Assembly: GCA_904374465.1 (NCBI GenBank)
Contig: CAJFFY010000006.1
Span: 1 to 64,000 of the forward strand
Length of the DNA stretch: 64,000 nucleotides
Direction of reading: 5' to 3'
Origin: an uncultured Subdoligranulum sp.
GTDB taxonomy: Bacteria; Bacillota; Clostridia; Oscillospirales; Ruminococcaceae
Under the pieces are notes generated by a model. That model was not told the origin of the DNA. It saw nothing but the letters and a program-made list of their open reading frames with translations, and ran no database searches. Below, one piece after another: positions 25,215 through 34,083 of the stretch. Position numbers and translations under genes: made by a program. Position 1 is the stretch's first letter, and every line of letters starts with the position of its first letter.

Positions 25215-26753
25215 TTACAGGTATTTTGCCAGGATGTTCTTCAGCTCCTCGGCGTGGGTGGTGTGCCAGGTCTGCCAGTCCTGGCCGGCCGCGGCGGCCG
25301 CCTGGCCCAGCTCCACCAGCAGAGCGGGCAGGTCGCGCTCGTAGACAAAGCCCTGCACTTCGCCGAATTGCTCGGCACCCAGGGCGTCGTTGCCGTTCAG
25401 GAACATCCGGAAGGCGGGGGCAGGTTTGTCGCCCGGCACCGGCTTCACACAGCCCTGGAAGCCGATGGCGCCGGCCTGGTGGCCCGAGCAGCTGGACGGG
25501 CAGCCGGAAATGCAGACCCGGGGCAGGGCGCCGTCGGGAATACCGGCCTCCCGCACGGCCTGGACGCAGGCCTGCAGGGCCGCCTGGCTGTCCCGCACGC
25601 CCTGCTGGCAGATGGCCGCGCCGATGCAGGCCACGCTGGTCTCAAACAGGGTTTTGGCGCCGTCGGCGGTGGCCTCCAGAATGCGGGCGGCCTCGTCGGC
25701 GGTCAGGTTGATGATATACATCGTCTCGTTGGGCGCCACACGGCACTCGGCGGCGGGCATCTCCCGCAGCAGGGCGGCCAGCTGGGTGGGCTTGCCGGTG
25801 GGCAGGATGCCGCCGATGGGATGGTAGGCCACGGCGTAAAGCCCTGCCTGCTTCTGGGCGATGACGCGGGTATCCTGCAGGCTGCCTTCGCCGGTCTTGG
25901 TCACGGCCTTGGGAACCAGGTTCAGGTCCAGACCACCCTGGGCCTTGCGGGCCGCCAGGGCTTCCAGGTAGACACGGCGCAGCTCGTCGGCGCCCAGCGT
26001 CTCCTGCAGGTAGCGGGTGCGGGCCTTGGCGCGGTTTTCGTAGTTGCCGTGGGCACAGAAGACGTCGATCATCGCCCGGATGGCGTACAGCACATCGGTG
26101 GCGGGCAGGGCCTCGGCCACCAGCACGCCCATGCGGTGGTTGTTGCCCAGGCCGCCGGCGATGTACAGGCGGAAGGTGCCGTCCTCCTGGGCGATGAAGC
26201 CCATGTCCCGGAAGGTGGCATGGACGCAGTCATCCACCCCGTTGCAGAAGGCCACCTTCAGCTTGCGGGGCATGTGGATGTCCCGGCAGATGGACAGCAG
26301 GTAGTCGCTGGCAGCCTCGGCCCAGGGCATCACGTCGAAGGCCTCGCCGCCCTGCACGCCGGTCAGGGGGCTGGCCATGACGTTGCGGGGGTTGTCACCG
26401 CCGCCGCCCCGGGTGATGATGTCGCAGTAGGCGGCCTGCTCCATCAGCACAGGCAGCAGGTCGGGGGTCAGGTTGTGCAGCTGGATGGTCTCGCAGGTGG
26501 TCAGTTTCAGGGGGGCAATGTCGTATTGACCGGCAATGCGGGCCAGGAACTGCAGCCGGGGCTCGGTCAGGCGGCCGCCGGGCAGACGCAGGCGCAGCAT
26601 GTGCTTGGTGCCGTCCCGCTGGGCGTAGCTGCCAAAGCCGCCGGAAGCGCCCTTGTAGTCCTTGCGGGACAGCTCGCCCGCCGCAAAGGCCTGGGTCTTT
26701 TTATAGAATTCTTCGATCTCGGTGCGGTAGAGATTGAGCCATTGTTCGTTCAT
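25215..26753 (-). CDS. Nitrite/sulfite reductase, siroheme and [4Fe-4S] family
   Basis: 512-residue hemoprotein of the ferredoxin-dependent nitrite/sulfite reductase family, with two ferredoxin-like half domains and two catalytic halves. The cluster cysteines that bridge to siroheme are in ACIGAAICQQG and CISGCPSSCSGH, and the siroheme-contact segment RGGGGDNPRNVMASPLTGV is conserved. It could reduce sulfite to sulfide or nitrite to ammonia; with no linked partner genes I cannot say which. It is monocistronic. AGGGAGC precedes the ATG at 26753. Confidence 0.88.
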   Translation of the reverse strand: MNEQWLNLYRTEIEEFYKKTQAFAAGELSRKDYKGASGGFGSYAQRDGTKHMLRLRLPGGRLTEPRLQFLARIAGQYDIAPLKLTTCETIQLHNLTPDLLPVLMEQAAYCDIITRGGGGDNPRNVMASPLTGVQGGEAFDVMPWAEAASDYLLSICRDIHMPRKLKVAFCNGVDDCVHATFRDMGFIAQEDGTFRLYIAGGLGNNHRMGVLVAEALPATDVLYAIRAMIDVFCAHGNYENRAKARTRYLQETLGADELRRVYLEALAARKAQGGLDLNLVPKAVTKTGEGSLQDTRVIAQKQAGLYAVAYHPIGGILPTGKPTQLAALLREMPAAECRVAPNETMYIINLTADEAARILEATADGAKTLFETSVACIGAAICQQGVRDSQAALQACVQAVREAGIPDGALPRVCISGCPSSCSGHQAGAIGFQGCVKPVPGDKPAPAFRMFLNGNDALGAEQFGEVQGFVYERDLPALLVELGQAAAAAGQDWQTWHTTHAEELKNILAKYL

Positions 26754-26814
26754 ACAGATTGCTCCCTGTTGTTATCGATTTCCGCATACGGGGATAGATA
26801 CACTCATATCTTTT

Positions 26815-26844
26815 ATTATACCACGAAAAACAGACATAAAACAA
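26815..26844 (-). promoter_or_regulatory. Promoter of the siroheme reductase gene
   Basis: On the minus strand TTGTTT (26844-26839), 18 bases, and an extended -10 TGGTATAAT (TATAAT at 26820-26815). Its -35 lies in the T-run of the phoR terminator. Confidence 0.7.
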
Positions 26845-26870
26845 CGGGGGGACCGCCAAAGTTCCCCCGC
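26839..26870 (-). terminator. Terminator of the nptA-phoP-phoR unit
   Basis: On the minus strand a CGGGGGA...TCCCCCCG stem is followed by TTGTTTTAT, immediately after the phoR stop codon. Confidence 0.7.
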
Positions 26871-26874
26871 AGGA

Positions 26875-28275
26875 TTATGAATTTTTGGGAAAAGTGACCC
26901 GGATGGTGGTGCCGGTGCCCACCTGGCTTTGCAGATCGATGTGGGCGTCGTGCAAAAGGGCGATATGCTTGACGATGGCCAGGCCCAACCCGGTGCCGCC
27001 GGTGGCCTTGGAGCGGCTCTTGTCCACCCGGTAGAACCGTTCAAACACCCGGGACTGGCTGTCCTGGGGGATGCCGATGCCGTTGTCCTCCACCTCCAGG
27101 TAGGGGCAGCCGTCGCTGCCCGTGCCGCAGCGCAGCTCCACATGGCCGCCGGGGCGGTTGTAGCGGATGGCGTTGTCGCACAGGTTGGTGGCCAGTTCCA
27201 CCAGCTGGTCCCGGCAGCCTTGCACGGTGGCGGGGTGGGCGTCGTATTGCAGCGTTACATAGGCTTTGCGGGCGTTCACCGTCATGGTCTGGCTGATCTC
27301 TTTGATCAGGGCCGCCAGGTCCACCGGCACCATGTCGGGCGGGGCGCCCTGCCCGCGGGCGGCCTGGGTGCTGTCCAGCTCGCTCAGCTGCAGAATATCG
27401 CTGACCAGGGCGATCATTCGCTGGGCTTCTTTGTGGATGCGGGCCGCAAAGGTGGGCACATCGGCGCTCTTGGCCATGCCGGTCTCGATGAGTTCGGCGT
27501 AGCCGGAAATGCTGGTCAGCGGTGTTTTCAGCTCGTGGCTCACATTGGCGGTAAACTCCCGGCGCATGGTCTCGTTGTCTTCCCGCAGCTTGCGGTCGGT
27601 CTGCACCGTGCGCGCCAGGGGAATCAGTTCCTCATAGGGCACATCCGCCTCGATGGTGTCCAGGTTTTCGGCCAGCCGGTTGATGGGCTGTACCAGAACC
27701 CGGGTCAGCCAGACGGAAAGCAGCCAGGCGGCGGCCAGAATCAGCAGCAGGGCACAGACCAGCAGCGGCAGCGTGTCGGCGCTGATGCCCCAGATGTTGT
27801 CCACCTCTTCGCCCACCCGCAGCACCTGGGTGCCGGCGGGGGTCTCCACCCGCAGGGCATAGTAGTGGGTTTCCCGGCTCATGGTCTGGCTTTGCCGGGT
27901 GCTGGTGCCGTGGCCGGTGGTCAGCGCCGCCTGCACTTCGGGCCGGTCGGCGTGGTTGGGCAGCGTGCCCTGGGCCTGGTTGTCGTACAGCACGGTGCCG
28001 TCCTCGGCAATCAGGGTGCAGCGCAGCAGAGTGCCGGGCACAAGCCCGGCCAGGTCCTGGGGATCCCCGCTGTCCTGGGCCTGGTAGCCGGCGGCCAGGC
28101 AGGCACACAGCCGGTGCAGGTATTCGTCCACCTGCTCGGTGTAACTGCGCTGGAACAGGGCGGTGGCGGCGGCCAGGGTGGCCAGCACACAGAGCACCCC
28201 CACCAGAATCAGCCCCTGGCGGTAGCGCCGGGTCATGCTCTGGGGCCGGACCTGCCGGCGCTCCTCGTCACTCAT
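26875..28275 (-). CDS. phoR: Sensor histidine kinase, PhoR type
   Basis: Membrane sensor kinase of 466 residues. Two membrane segments (about 20-40 and 170-195) enclose an extracytoplasmic sensor of about 130 residues. A HAMP-like linker follows, then the dimerisation/phosphoacceptor domain (FTANVSHELKTPLTSISGY, His about 250) and the ATPase domain (NLCDNAIRYNRPGG, VEDNGIGIPQ, KATGGTGLGLAIVKHI). Its start overlaps the regulator's stop by eight bases. Its place in a phosphate module makes phosphate limitation the likely signal. Confidence 0.92.
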   Translation of the reverse strand: MSDEERRQVRPQSMTRRYRQGLILVGVLCVLATLAAATALFQRSYTEQVDEYLHRLCACLAAGYQAQDSGDPQDLAGLVPGTLLRCTLIAEDGTVLYDNQAQGTLPNHADRPEVQAALTTGHGTSTRQSQTMSRETHYYALRVETPAGTQVLRVGEEVDNIWGISADTLPLLVCALLLILAAAWLLSVWLTRVLVQPINRLAENLDTIEADVPYEELIPLARTVQTDRKLREDNETMRREFTANVSHELKTPLTSISGYAELIETGMAKSADVPTFAARIHKEAQRMIALVSDILQLSELDSTQAARGQGAPPDMVPVDLAALIKEISQTMTVNARKAYVTLQYDAHPATVQGCRDQLVELATNLCDNAIRYNRPGGHVELRCGTGSDGCPYLEVEDNGIGIPQDSQSRVFERFYRVDKSRSKATGGTGLGLAIVKHIALLHDAHIDLQSQVGTGTTIRVTFPKNS

Positions 28276-28960
28276 CGGCGCCCTCCGTGCTCAGCTTGTA
28301 GCCCACCTTGCGCACCGTGCGGATGGCCTCGCCGGCGGTGCCCAGTTTCTGGCGCAGGGTACGCACATGCATGTCGATGGTGCGGGATTCCAGCAGATCG
28401 TCGGTGTCCCACACCTCCTTCATAATGCGTTCCCGGGCCAGCACCTGCTCGGGATGTTCCAGGAAGAGGTGCAGCAAAGCGTATTCCTTGAAGGTCAGCT
28501 CCACCGGGTTGCCGTCCACCCGCACGGTGCGGGCCATGTCGTCCAGCACGATGGAACCGAAATGCAGCGTCTTGGGGGCGGGGGCAGGGGCGGCCGCCGC
28601 GGCCCGGCGCAGCACCGCCTTCACCCGGGAAATGAACTCCATGATGCCGAAGGGTTTGCACAGGTAGTCGTCCGCGCCATGGTCCAGGCCCTTCACCACG
28701 TCAATCTCGCTGGTCTTGGCGGTGACCATCATCACCGGGACCGTCTGGGTGGCGGGATCGTCGCGCAGCTTGGCCAGAATCTGGTAGCCGTCCTCGTCGG
28801 GCAGCATCACATCCAGAATCACCAGGTCCGGGGTGCCGCCGCGCAGCGCCGCCCAGAAGCTGGCCCCGTCCTCGCAGCCGGTGGCCTCGTATCCGTTGGT
28901 CTGCAGGGCGTACTGTTCCAGTTCGCGGATGCTGGCGTCATCTTCGACGATATAGATCAT
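28268..28960 (-). CDS. phoP: Response regulator, OmpR/PhoB family
   Basis: Two-domain regulator of 230 residues. The receiver has the phosphoacceptor Asp in VILDVMLPDEDG, the acidic pair in VEDD and Lys in CKPF. The winged-helix DNA-binding domain follows an Ala/Pro linker (LTFKEYALLHLFLEHPEQ to TLRQKLG...RTVRKVGYKL). It would bind the TTTACA repeats between nptA and pstS and activate both directions. It lies 18 bases after the transporter gene and overlaps phoR. Confidence 0.92.
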   Translation of the reverse strand: MIYIVEDDASIRELEQYALQTNGYEATGCEDGASFWAALRGGTPDLVILDVMLPDEDGYQILAKLRDDPATQTVPVMMVTAKTSEIDVVKGLDHGADDYLCKPFGIMEFISRVKAVLRRAAAAAPAPAPKTLHFGSIVLDDMARTVRVDGNPVELTFKEYALLHLFLEHPEQVLARERIMKEVWDTDDLLESRTIDMHVRTLRQKLGTAGEAIRTVRKVGYKLSTEGADE

Positions 28961-28978
28961 GAAAAATCAAAACTCCTT

Positions 28979-30799
28979 TTACTGCGGTGCGGTTTCGGCA
29001 GCAGCCGGCACCGGCTCGGCGGCGCCTTCCGCGGGGAAGGCATAGCGGCCGCGGTATTTCTCGTACCGCTGTTCAAATTTCAGGCTGCCGCCGCTCTTCA
29101 GATGGTTGAGGTACTCGTGGGTATCAAACTTGTCGTCCGCCACCTCGATCATGGCCACCGCAATGTTGGAGCAGTGGTCGGCAATGCGCTCGTAGGCGGT
29201 GAGCAGGTCATCCAGCACAAAGCCGTACTCGATGGTACAGGTGCCGGCCTGCAGACGGGCGATGTGGCGGGTCTTGACCTCCCGCACCAGGCCGTCCACC
29301 ACTTCCTCCAGCGGTTCGATCTTGCCGGCGGCATAGCAGTCGTGTTTCTGGAAGGCATCCACCGTGCGGTTGACGATGTCCTGCAAAGCGGCTTCCAGCA
29401 CGCTGAGGTCGTCCAGGGCCGCGTCGCTGAACCGGATGTTCTTGTCGCGGATCTCCTCGGCGGTCTCCAGCAGGTTGATGGAATGGTCCGAGATGCGCTC
29501 AAAATCGCCGATGGTATGCAGCAGGGTGTTGGTGGTGCGGGTGTCCTCCTTGCTCAGGGAACGGCTGGACAGCTGTACCAGATAGGTGCCCAGGGCATCC
29601 TCGTAGTGGTCCACGGCGTCCTCCTTGCGGCGGACTTCGTCGGCCAGGGTGTCATCCCACTTGCGGGTGGTGGACATGGCCTGCAGCAGGGAAGTGCGGC
29701 AGACCTCCGCCATGTCGCTGCCCACCAGCATGGCGCGGTTGACCGCCACCGAGGGGGTGGTCAGCAGGCGCTGGTCCAGCAGGGCGTGCTGCTCGGCCTT
29801 GTCCGCCGGGGAATCGGGCACCGTCAGGATGGCCAGCCGTTCCAGCACCCGGTTGAAGGGCAGCAGGATGGCGGTGGTCACCACGTTGAAGACGGTATGC
29901 ACAATGGCGATGCCGAAGGTGTTGGCCGCGTCATTGAAGAAGCTGAAGTGGATCAGGGCATTGAGGCCGTAGAACCCGCACAGGAACACAACGGCGCCGA
30001 TGAGGTTGAAATACAGGTGCACAAAGGCGGTGCGCTTGGCGTTCTTGTTGGCACCGGCCGAGGAGATCAGCGCCGTGACGGTGGTGCCGATGTTCTGGCC
30101 CATGATGATGGGCACCGCGGCGGAGTAGGTCACGGCACCGGTGCTGCTGAGCGCCTGCAGGATGCCCACCGAAGCGGAGGAGGACTGCAGAATGGCGGTG
30201 AGCACGGCGCCGGCCACCACACCGAAGACCGGGTTGCTGAAGCTGAGGAAGAGGTTCATGAACCATTCCTCGTCGGCCAGCGGCGCCATCGAGGTGGACA
30301 TGGTGTTCATGCCGGCCATCAGGATGGCAAAGCCCAGCATGATCTGGCCCACACCGCGCTTGCGGTCTTTGCCGATCATGTACATCCAGATGCCGATAAA
30401 GCCCAGGATGGGGCTCCAGGCGTTGGGGTTGAGCATGTTGACAAAGAAGCTCTCGCCTTCCAGGCCGGACAGGGAAAGCAGCCAGCCGGTGACGGTGGTG
30501 CCGATGTTGGCACCCATGATGACGCCAATGGCCTGGTGCAGCTCCATCAGGCCGGAGTTGACAAAGCCCACCGCCATAACGGTGGTGGCGCCGCTGGACT
30601 GAATGACCGCCGTGACGGCCATGCCCAGCAGCAGGCCCCGGATGGGGCTGGAGGTCATGGAGGAAAGGATCCCCTGCAGCTTGCTGCCGGCGGTCTGTTC
30701 CAGCGCTTTCCCCATCAGGTCCATGCCATACAGGAACATGGCAATGCCGCCCATGAGGGTGAACACATTAAAAATGCTCATCTCGTAGTACACATCCAT
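28979..30799 (-). CDS. Na/Pi cotransporter family protein with PhoU-like C-terminus
   Basis: NptA/YjbB-type phosphate transporter of 606 residues. The N-terminal half has two inverted repeats of sodium/phosphate cotransporter segments with the signature QSSGATTVMAVGFVNSG and its mirror QSSSASVGILQALSSTG. The C-terminal third is a helical PhoU-like domain (ISDHSINLLETAEEI, RIADHCSNIAVAMIE). The start at 30799 (MDVYYEM) is tentative; a second ATG 18 bases downstream is equally weak in ribosome site. It is the first gene of the leftward unit with phoP and phoR, behind Pho boxes. Confidence 0.9.
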   Translation of the reverse strand: MDVYYEMSIFNVFTLMGGIAMFLYGMDLMGKALEQTAGSKLQGILSSMTSSPIRGLLLGMAVTAVIQSSGATTVMAVGFVNSGLMELHQAIGVIMGANIGTTVTGWLLSLSGLEGESFFVNMLNPNAWSPILGFIGIWMYMIGKDRKRGVGQIMLGFAILMAGMNTMSTSMAPLADEEWFMNLFLSFSNPVFGVVAGAVLTAILQSSSASVGILQALSSTGAVTYSAAVPIIMGQNIGTTVTALISSAGANKNAKRTAFVHLYFNLIGAVVFLCGFYGLNALIHFSFFNDAANTFGIAIVHTVFNVVTTAILLPFNRVLERLAILTVPDSPADKAEQHALLDQRLLTTPSVAVNRAMLVGSDMAEVCRTSLLQAMSTTRKWDDTLADEVRRKEDAVDHYEDALGTYLVQLSSRSLSKEDTRTTNTLLHTIGDFERISDHSINLLETAEEIRDKNIRFSDAALDDLSVLEAALQDIVNRTVDAFQKHDCYAAGKIEPLEEVVDGLVREVKTRHIARLQAGTCTIEYGFVLDDLLTAYERIADHCSNIAVAMIEVADDKFDTHEYLNHLKSGGSLKFEQRYEKYRGRYAFPAEGAAEPVPAAAETAPQ

Positions 30800-30857
30800 T
30801 CTCTTATTCAGGTTTGTAAAAACCGCGCGGCTCGTTCCGCGCCCTATACCGTTCTCT

Positions 30858-30924
30858 ATTATAATGTATTGTTTCGGCCGTAAACCAGCAGGGAACGGTA
30901 AAGGTTTTGTAAAATCCGTGTAAA
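30858..30924 (-). promoter_or_regulatory. Pho boxes and -10 for the nptA-phoP-phoR unit
   Basis: Read leftward, TTTACA starts at 30924, TTTACA at 30913 and TTTACC at 30902: three hexamers repeating every 11 bases, the PhoP/PhoB box pattern. TATAAT lies at 30863-30858, 33 bases beyond. The -35 is poor, as expected for an activated promoter. Confidence 0.8.
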
Positions 30925-30967
30925 ATGGTCCGTTCTTCGTTGTTTTTGGAGGTTTTGAGGGCTGGAT

Positions 30968-31084
30968 TTTGCACATTTTTTACCTATTTTACAATTTCTT
31001 TGCATTGGAGTTGTGCGTTTTGCGCATTCTTTACACCGATTGTACGTCACCATGGTCGATGCAAAAAAAACTTCGCGGTACAAT
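30968..31084 (+). promoter_or_regulatory. Pho boxes and -10 for the pst operon
   Basis: Rightward hexamers at 11-base intervals: TTTGCA (30968) and TTTACC (30979); TTTACA (30988) and TTTGCA (30999); then TTTGCG (31019), TTTACA (31030) and TGTACG (31041). TACAAT at 31079-31084 is a -10 lacking a good -35, 32 bases after the last triplet. Together with the leftward set this fills the 367-base divergent gap 30800-31166. Confidence 0.78.
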
Positions 31085-31166
31085 AAACGTGCTCCCGGAC
31101 AAAGGGGAGCAGCAAAACCAACAAAAGAACACATAGAACTTTGGTAAAAAGGGAGAAGAAATAGTT

Positions 31167-32150
31167 ATGAAACGTACTTCTGTTGTTGCTTCCGTTCTGG
31201 CCGCGACGATGGCACTGAGCTTGGCCGCCTGCGGCAGCTCCACCACCGCCTCCTCCGGCGAGGCTTCCAGCACCGCCGACAGCACCGCCGCCTCCAGCGA
31301 GGCGACCGCCGCCTCCAGCGAGGCGACCGCCGAATCCACCGCGGCCGAGGCCACCGGTGATTTTGACACCGACCAGGACATCACGGTCATCTCCCGTGAG
31401 GACGGTTCCGGCACCCGCGGCGCCTTCATCGAGCTGACCGGTGTGGAGGAAGCCAACGACGCCGGCGAGAAGGTGGATATGACCACCGAAGCCGCCGCCA
31501 TCCAGAGCTCCACCAACGGCGTCATGACCGCCGTGGCCAACGATGAAACCGCCATCGGTTACATCAGCCTGGGCTCCCTGAACGACACCGTCAAGGCTGT
31601 CACCGTGGACGGCGTGGAAGCTACCTCCGAGAATGTCTCCAACGGCAGCTACACCCTGGCCCGTCCCTTCAACATCGTCACCAACGGTGAGGCCACCGAT
31701 CCCGTGGCTGTGGACTTCATCGCCTACTGCATGAGCCCCGACGGCCAGGCTCTGGCCACCGAGGATGGCTACATCGGCGGCGAAGGCACCGAGTACACCT
31801 CCACCCAGCCCAGCGGCAGCATCACGGTGGGCGGCTCTTCCTCCGTCTCTCCGCTGATGGAAAAGCTCATCGAGGCCTACAAGACCGTCAACCCCAACGC
31901 CACCATTGAGCTGCTGACCACCGACTCCACCATCGGTGTTTCCGGCGCGCTGGACGGCACCTACACCATCGGTATGGCCAGCCGTGAGCTGAAGGATACC
32001 GAGACCGCCGAGGGTGCCCAGGCCACCGTGCTGGCCATGGACGGCATCGCGGTTGTGGTCAACCCCGCCAACACCGTCGCCAACCTGAGCGTGGATCAGA
32101 TCAAGAGCATCTACACCGGTGAAGCCACCGTCTGGTCTGACGTCCAGTAA
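31167..32150 (+). CDS. pstS: Phosphate-binding lipoprotein PstS, circularly permuted
   Basis: Extracellular phosphate receptor of the Pst ABC importer, 327 residues. A signal peptide with lipobox LAAC (Cys22) is followed by a Ser/Ala/Thr-rich linker to about residue 66. The order of the PstS halves is reversed. ITVISREDGSGTRGAF (72-87) and the AIGYISLGSL segment, usually the second half, come first. GSITVGGSSSVSP (217-229), IGMASRELKD and MDGIAVVVNP, usually the first half, come last, and the protein stops at VWSDVQ, just where ITVISRE normally follows. Phosphate-binding motifs of both halves are kept, so it should be functional. Confidence 0.93.
   Translation: MKRTSVVASVLAATMALSLAACGSSTTASSGEASSTADSTAASSEATAASSEATAESTAAEATGDFDTDQDITVISREDGSGTRGAFIELTGVEEANDAGEKVDMTTEAAAIQSSTNGVMTAVANDETAIGYISLGSLNDTVKAVTVDGVEATSENVSNGSYTLARPFNIVTNGEATDPVAVDFIAYCMSPDGQALATEDGYIGGEGTEYTSTQPSGSITVGGSSSVSPLMEKLIEAYKTVNPNATIELLTTDSTIGVSGALDGTYTIGMASRELKDTETAEGAQATVLAMDGIAVVVNPANTVANLSVDQIKSIYTGEATVWSDVQ
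31287..31328 (+). repeat. 21-base tandem duplication in the PstS linker
   Basis: Two identical 21-base copies (31287-31307 and 31308-31328) encode the repeated AASSEAT segment of the lipoprotein linker. It preserves the frame; length change here would be tolerated. Confidence 0.85.
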
Positions 32151-32168
32151 CTTTCCCCGGTACCCCAA

Positions 32169-32205
32169 CGGCTGTTACAGCTCCGGCAGTGACAGCCGCT
32201 TTTTA
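32169..32205 (+). terminator. Attenuating hairpin between pstS and pstC
   Basis: A stem with arms CGGCTGT and ACAGCCG (32169-32175 with 32192-32198, extended by weaker pairs) is followed by CTTTTTAT. It would leave more pstS than pstC mRNA, as is usual for binding-protein operons. Confidence 0.75.
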
Positions 32206-32256
32206 TAGTGAACCCCCGGCTTTTTGCCCAACCCCCAAGGAGCGTGTATAGGAAAA

Positions 32257-33159
32257 ATGAAAACGAAGACCGCCAAGACCCGTGAATGGGTCATGCAGGG
32301 CGTGTTCACCGCCTGCGCGTGTATTTCGATCCTGGCCGTTGTACTGATCTGCGTCTTTCTGTTCGCCAACGGCCTGCCCACCATCTTCAAGATCGGCCCG
32401 CTGAAATTCCTGCTGGGCACCACCTGGAAGCCCGGCAACGACATCTACGGCATCCTGCCCATGATCCTGGGCTCCATCTACGTCACGGCCGGCGCCATCA
32501 TCGTGGGTGTGCCCATCGGGCTGCTCACCGCCGTGTATATGTCCAAGTTCGCCTCCCCCGCCGTCAACAAGGTCATGCTGCCCGCCGTGCAGCTGCTGGC
32601 CGGTATTCCGTCGGTGGTGTACGGCTTCTTCGGCATGGTGGTGCTGGTGCCCGCCGTGCAGGCCATGGTCAAGAGCGATTTCTTCAAGGATGTGCTGGGT
32701 GTCAAGAGCGGTAAGGGCATGAGCCTGTTCACCGCCGCCGTGCTGCTGGGCATCATGATTTTGCCCACCATCATCACGGTCAGCAAGGCCAGCCTGGACG
32801 CCGTGCCCTCCAGCTACTACGAGGGTAGCCTGGCCCTGGGCGCCACCCACGAGCGCAGCGTCTTTTTCGCGGTGCTGCCCGCCGCCAAGAGCGGTGTGCT
32901 CTCCGCCGTGATCCTGGGCATCGGTCGCGCCATCGGCGAGACGATGGCCGTGGTCATGGTGGCCGGCAACCAGACCTGGATGCCCAAGGGACTGTTCCAG
33001 GGCCTGCGGACGATGACCTCCAACATCGTCATCGAGATGGGCTATGCCGCCGACCTGCACCGGGAAGCGCTGATCGCCACCGGCGTCGTGCTCTTCGTTT
33101 TCATTCTTCTCATCAACCTCTGCTTCAGCATCGTGAAAGGGGGCAGCCAGAATGCCTGA
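32257..33159 (+). CDS. pstC: Phosphate ABC transporter permease PstC
   Basis: Inner-membrane subunit of 300 residues with six membrane segments; PstC-type motifs include IPSVVYGFFGMVVLVP and the EAA-like loop LGATHERSVFFAVLPAAKSG, then GIGRAIGETMAVVMVAGN. The ATG at 32257 is preceded by AGGAAAA, with AAGGAG a little further up; an earlier in-frame ATG at 32224 lies before that site. It overlaps pstA by eight bases. Confidence 0.95.
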   Translation: MKTKTAKTREWVMQGVFTACACISILAVVLICVFLFANGLPTIFKIGPLKFLLGTTWKPGNDIYGILPMILGSIYVTAGAIIVGVPIGLLTAVYMSKFASPAVNKVMLPAVQLLAGIPSVVYGFFGMVVLVPAVQAMVKSDFFKDVLGVKSGKGMSLFTAAVLLGIMILPTIITVSKASLDAVPSSYYEGSLALGATHERSVFFAVLPAAKSGVLSAVILGIGRAIGETMAVVMVAGNQTWMPKGLFQGLRTMTSNIVIEMGYAADLHREALIATGVVLFVFILLINLCFSIVKGGSQNA

Positions 33160-34066
33160 GATCACTGCAAGCGGCACCGAAAAGACCACCGGCATGGGCA
33201 AGGTCAACGCCCGCATGGTGTTCCCCGCGGGCAACCGCAACCGCACCGCGGCCCGGGTACAGGCCGGCGTGCTGCGCTGGCTGGTGCGCATCGCCGCCCT
33301 GCTCACCGCCGCCGTGCTGCTCTTCCTCATCGGGTACATCCTGGTCATGGGTATTCCCAACCTCAAGCCCTCCCTGTTTGAGTGGGAATATAACTCCGAC
33401 AACGTTTCGCTCATGCCCGCCCTCATCAACACCGTCCTCATGACGGCCTTCTCGCTGGTCATCGCCACGCCGCTGGGCATCTTTGCCGCCATCTGGCTGG
33501 TGGAGTACGCCAAGCGCGGCAACAAGCTGGTGCGGGTGGTGCGCGTCACCACCGAGACGCTGCAGGGCATCCCCTCCATCGTCTACGGCCTGTTCGGCAT
33601 GCTGTTCTTTGTCACCCAGCTGCACTGGGGCTACAGCCTCATCGCCGGCGCCTTCACGCTGGCCATCATGGTGCTGCCCGTCATCATGCGCACCACCGAG
33701 GAAGCTCTCATCGCCGTGCCGGATTCCTACCGGGAAGGCAGCTTCGGCCTGGGGGCCGGCAAGCTGCGCACCGTCTTCACCATCGTGCTGCCCAGCGCCA
33801 TGCCCGGCATCCTGTCCGGCATCATCCTGGCCACCGGCCGCATCGTGGGCGAGACCGCAGCCCTGATCTACACCGCCAGCTCGGTGGCCAAGATCCCCGA
33901 AAGCGTCTTCAGCTCCACCCGCACCCTGGCCGTGCACATGTACCTGCTCTCCAACGAGGGCCTGCATGTGGATGCCACCTACGGCACCGCCGTGGTGCTG
34001 CTGGTGCTGGTACTGGCCATCAACTGCCTGTCCAGCTTCATTGCGGGCAAACTTGCCAAACATTGA
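33152..34066 (+). CDS. pstA: Phosphate ABC transporter permease PstA
   Basis: Second membrane subunit, 304 residues, with a longer hydrophilic N-terminus (about 45 residues) before the first helix. IPSIVYGLFGMLFFV, the loop LGAGKLRTVFTIVLPSAMPG and ATGRIVGETAALIYTA are typical of PstA. The start lies inside the end of pstC after AAAGGGGG, indicating coupled translation and paired assembly. Confidence 0.95.
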   Translation: MPEITASGTEKTTGMGKVNARMVFPAGNRNRTAARVQAGVLRWLVRIAALLTAAVLLFLIGYILVMGIPNLKPSLFEWEYNSDNVSLMPALINTVLMTAFSLVIATPLGIFAAIWLVEYAKRGNKLVRVVRVTTETLQGIPSIVYGLFGMLFFVTQLHWGYSLIAGAFTLAIMVLPVIMRTTEEALIAVPDSYREGSFGLGAGKLRTVFTIVLPSAMPGILSGIILATGRIVGETAALIYTASSVAKIPESVFSSTRTLAVHMYLLSNEGLHVDATYGTAVVLLVLVLAINCLSSFIAGKLAKH

Positions 34067-34083
34067 AACGAGGGGTACCAACC

